Of a stretch of DNA of 64,000 nucleotides, positions 62,201 through 64,000 are shown one piece after another. The notes under the pieces are model-generated. The model saw nothing but the letters and a program-made list of their open reading frames with translations, searched no databases and was not told the DNA's origin. The stretch's first letter is position 1. Each line of letters begins with the position of its first letter. The position numbers were made by a program, and so were the translations under genes. This DNA is from Heligmosomoides polygyrus polygyrus. Lineage: Eukaryota; Nematoda; Chromadorea; Rhabditida; Heligmosomidae. The DNA is taken from the NCBI GenBank assembly GCA_947396885.1, contig OX377204.1, forward strand, positions 62,001-126,000, written 5' to 3'.

Positions 62201-63517
62201 TGATCACGTCGGTGTGAAGAACCTTCATCGTTCTGCTCACCTACGCACATTTAGGCCGTTAGCTTTCCGCGCCTCACCGCAGTGGTCGACTGAATTCGGA
62301 AAAAATCCTGTCACCCAAGCCTAACCTGCATATTCGCACCGCTATAACTTTGCCCATTCTTAACCTACGTCGCAGTGCTTCGGAGGTCTACTAGATCTTC
62401 TTACTCACTACAAAACCCACAAGCTGTAGCAGGAAGGATCCAAGCTTGACGGAGCTATTGTGCTCCAAACACGCCCGCGCGTGCAATTTGGCACATCAAC
62501 GCTCGATGTTCTCCGCGCCCTTGCTCGCTCATCTTACACTTCTCGCTACTCTAGGTGAAACCTTTCAATTCGCTATTGAAAGCTCTATCGTATGGTACCC
62601 AAATTGGCGAAACTTGAAAATATCGGTTTTCGGTGACGTCATCTTAAGAGTAGGGGCTTAGCTGGTGCTCGTCCTCGATGGGAAATTGTCAGAAAATCAA
62701 TTTTTCCTAAATTGGTCGAGATTGGCACCGTTCGATAGAGCTTTTCAAGCTGAACAGAACAGTATCACTGGAAATGTCGGCTACTCAAATATGGGAGCGC
62801 AAGGGCGGAAGAACCTTCGGCCGCTAAGTCCGTCGCCCTAAAACGGCAGCTTGGGTTAAGGCAATATGGGAAGGTGGAGAGTTGTTATCACGTCGGTGTG
62901 AAGAACCTTCATCGTTCTGCTCACCTACGCACATTTAGGCCGTTAGCTTTCCGCGTCTCACCGCAGTGGTCGACTGAATTCGGAAAAAATCCTGTCACTC
63001 AAGCCTAACCTGCATATTCGCACCGCTATAACTTTGCCCATTCTTAATCTACGTCGCAGTGCTTCGGAGGTCTTCTAGACCTTCTTACTCAATACAAAAC
63101 CCGCAAGCTGTAGCAGGAAGGATTCAAGCTTGACGGAGCTACTGGGCTCCAAACACGCCCGCGCGTGCAATTTGGCACATCAACGCTCGATGTTCTCCGC
63201 GCCCTTGCTCGCTCATCTTACACTTCTCGCTACTCTAGGTGAAACCTTTCAATTTGCTATCGAAAGCTCTATCGAATGGTACCCAAATTGGCGAAACTTG
63301 AAAATATCGGTTTTCGGTGACGTCATCGTCAGCGCAGGCTCGGCTTAGCTGGTGCTCGTCCTCGATGGGAAATTGTCAGAAAATCAATTTTTCCTAAATT
63401 GGTCGAGATTGGCACCTTTCGATAGAGCTTTTCGAGCTGAACAAAAGCGTATTACTGGATTTATCGAGTACTCAAATATGGGAGCGCAAGGGCGGAAGAA
63501 CCTTCGGCCGCTAAGTC
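53222..63517 (+). repeat. Higher-order region with 4805-bp (seven-monomer) period
   Basis: Units start at 53222, 53908, 54595, 55282, 55969, 56656, 57342, 58026, 58713, 59400, 60087, 60774, 61461, 62147 and 62831. Units 56656-58713 return as 61461-63518 at 4805 bp. Units 53908, 54595 and 55282 return as 58026, 58713 and 59400 at 4118 bp, and 58026 returns once more as 60087. Markers are GGAGCTACTGGGCTCC (53908, 58026, 60087, 62831), GAGGTCTTCTAGACC, GAGCTGGACA tails, and GAAGGATCCAAGC (57342, 62147). The diverged head CCAACACATACATAGG (53222, 56656, 61461) also links this region to 33315 and 47044. Confidence 0.87.
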
Positions 63518-64000
63518 CGTCGCCCTAAAACGGCAGCTTGGGTTAAGGCAACATAGACACGTGCAGAGTTGTGATCACGTCGGTGTGAAGAACCTTCATC
63601 GTTCTGCTCACCTACGCACATTTAGGCCATTAGCTTTCCGCGTCTCACCGCAGTGGTCGACTGAATTCGGAAAAAATCCGGCCACCCAAGCCTAACCTGC
63701 ATATTCGCACCGCTATAACTTTGCACGTTCTTAAGCTACGTCACTTTGCTTCGGAGCTCTGCTAGAACTTCTTACTGGCTACAAAACCCGCAAGCTGTAG
63801 TAGGAAGGATTCAAGCTTGACGGAGCTATTGTGCTCCAAACACGCCCGCGCGTGCAATTTGGCACATCAACGCTCGATGTTCTCCGCGCCCTTGCTCGCT
63901 CATCTTACACTTCTCGCTACTCTAAGTGAAACCTTTCAACTCGCTATCGAAAGCTCTATCGAATGGTACCCAAATTGGCGAAACTTGAAAATATCGGTTT
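63518..64000 (+). repeat. Partial monomer cut by the window edge (483 bp)
   Basis: It carries the CACGTG head, GGCCATTAG, AATCCGGCCACCC and the CACGTTCTTAAGCTACG middle, so it is the next copy of 54595 and 58713. It stops within the left arm of the inverted repeat, before TGACGTCA. The array clearly continues beyond the window. Confidence 0.93.

Larger units (their letters stand above)
1..64000 (+). repeat. Satellite DNA array, ~687-bp monomer, fills the whole window
   Basis: The start motif CGTCGCCCTAAAACGGCAG recurs every 683-692 bp, or after 128 bp for truncated units, from the first base to the last. I count 91 full monomers, eight 128-bp units and a 483-bp partial monomer at the right end, all in the same orientation. 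Every stretch without a gene is therefore filled by this repeat; there is no unique spacer. A usual monomer carries SalI (GTCGAC), EcoRI (GAATTC) and HindIII (AAGCTT) sites, and KpnI (GGTACC) in most. Neither array edge is inside the window. Tandem satellites of this sort are typical of eukaryotic heterochromatin. The family is not one I recognise, so the chromosomal location and host are open. Confidence 0.98.

Noticed and set aside
1..64000. CRISPR array or bacterial repeat locus
   Set aside because: The repeated unit is the entire ~687-bp sequence with no unique spacers, no cas genes and no coding neighbours.

Overview
This window is one uninterrupted block of tandem satellite DNA. I see no gene, RNA gene or intact transposon in any of the 64 kb. 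Taking the motif CGTCGCCCTAAAACGGCAG as the start of each unit, the window holds 91 full-length monomers (683-692 bp, most 686-687 bp), eight truncated 128-bp units and one 483-bp partial monomer at the right edge. All copies are head to tail on the same strand. A long homogeneous array with higher-order structure points to eukaryotic heterochromatin (centromeric, pericentromeric, subtelomeric or a B/sex chromosome). I do not recognise the satellite family and cannot name the organism.

Layout. (1) 1-12714 is a young, almost identical higher-order array. Monomer classes A, A', B and C alternate with the 128-bp units S and S'. The complete higher-order unit is B-S-C-A'-S'-B-A-S' (3822 bp), and one copy lacks exactly the A monomer (3133 bp). 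(2) 12.66-13.4 kb is a transition where the monomer type changes inside a unit. (3) 13407-28507 holds more diverged monomers with no S units and small local duplications of 2-6 monomers. (4) 28.1-42.5 kb is a block of about 14 kb that is repeated directly at 42.5-52.8 kb; the second copy has lost about five monomers in whole-unit steps. (5) 53.2-64 kb is another higher-order region with a 4805-bp (seven-monomer) period.

Inside each monomer the parts that stand out are: a cluster of short dyad symmetries whose stems are the same in the copies I compared while the loops vary; a perfect TGACGTCA palindrome kept in 88 of 91 full monomers; and a long imperfect inverted repeat in the last third, one arm of which holds the breakpoint of the 128-bp units. 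Monomers differ in linked clusters of substitutions (a head, middle, hinge and tail module) that are shuffled between copies, as expected from unequal crossover and gene conversion. The recurring open frames of 60-157 codons are by-products of the repeat. Positions, lengths and class assignments come from reading the sequence; centromere-related or protein-binding roles are inference.
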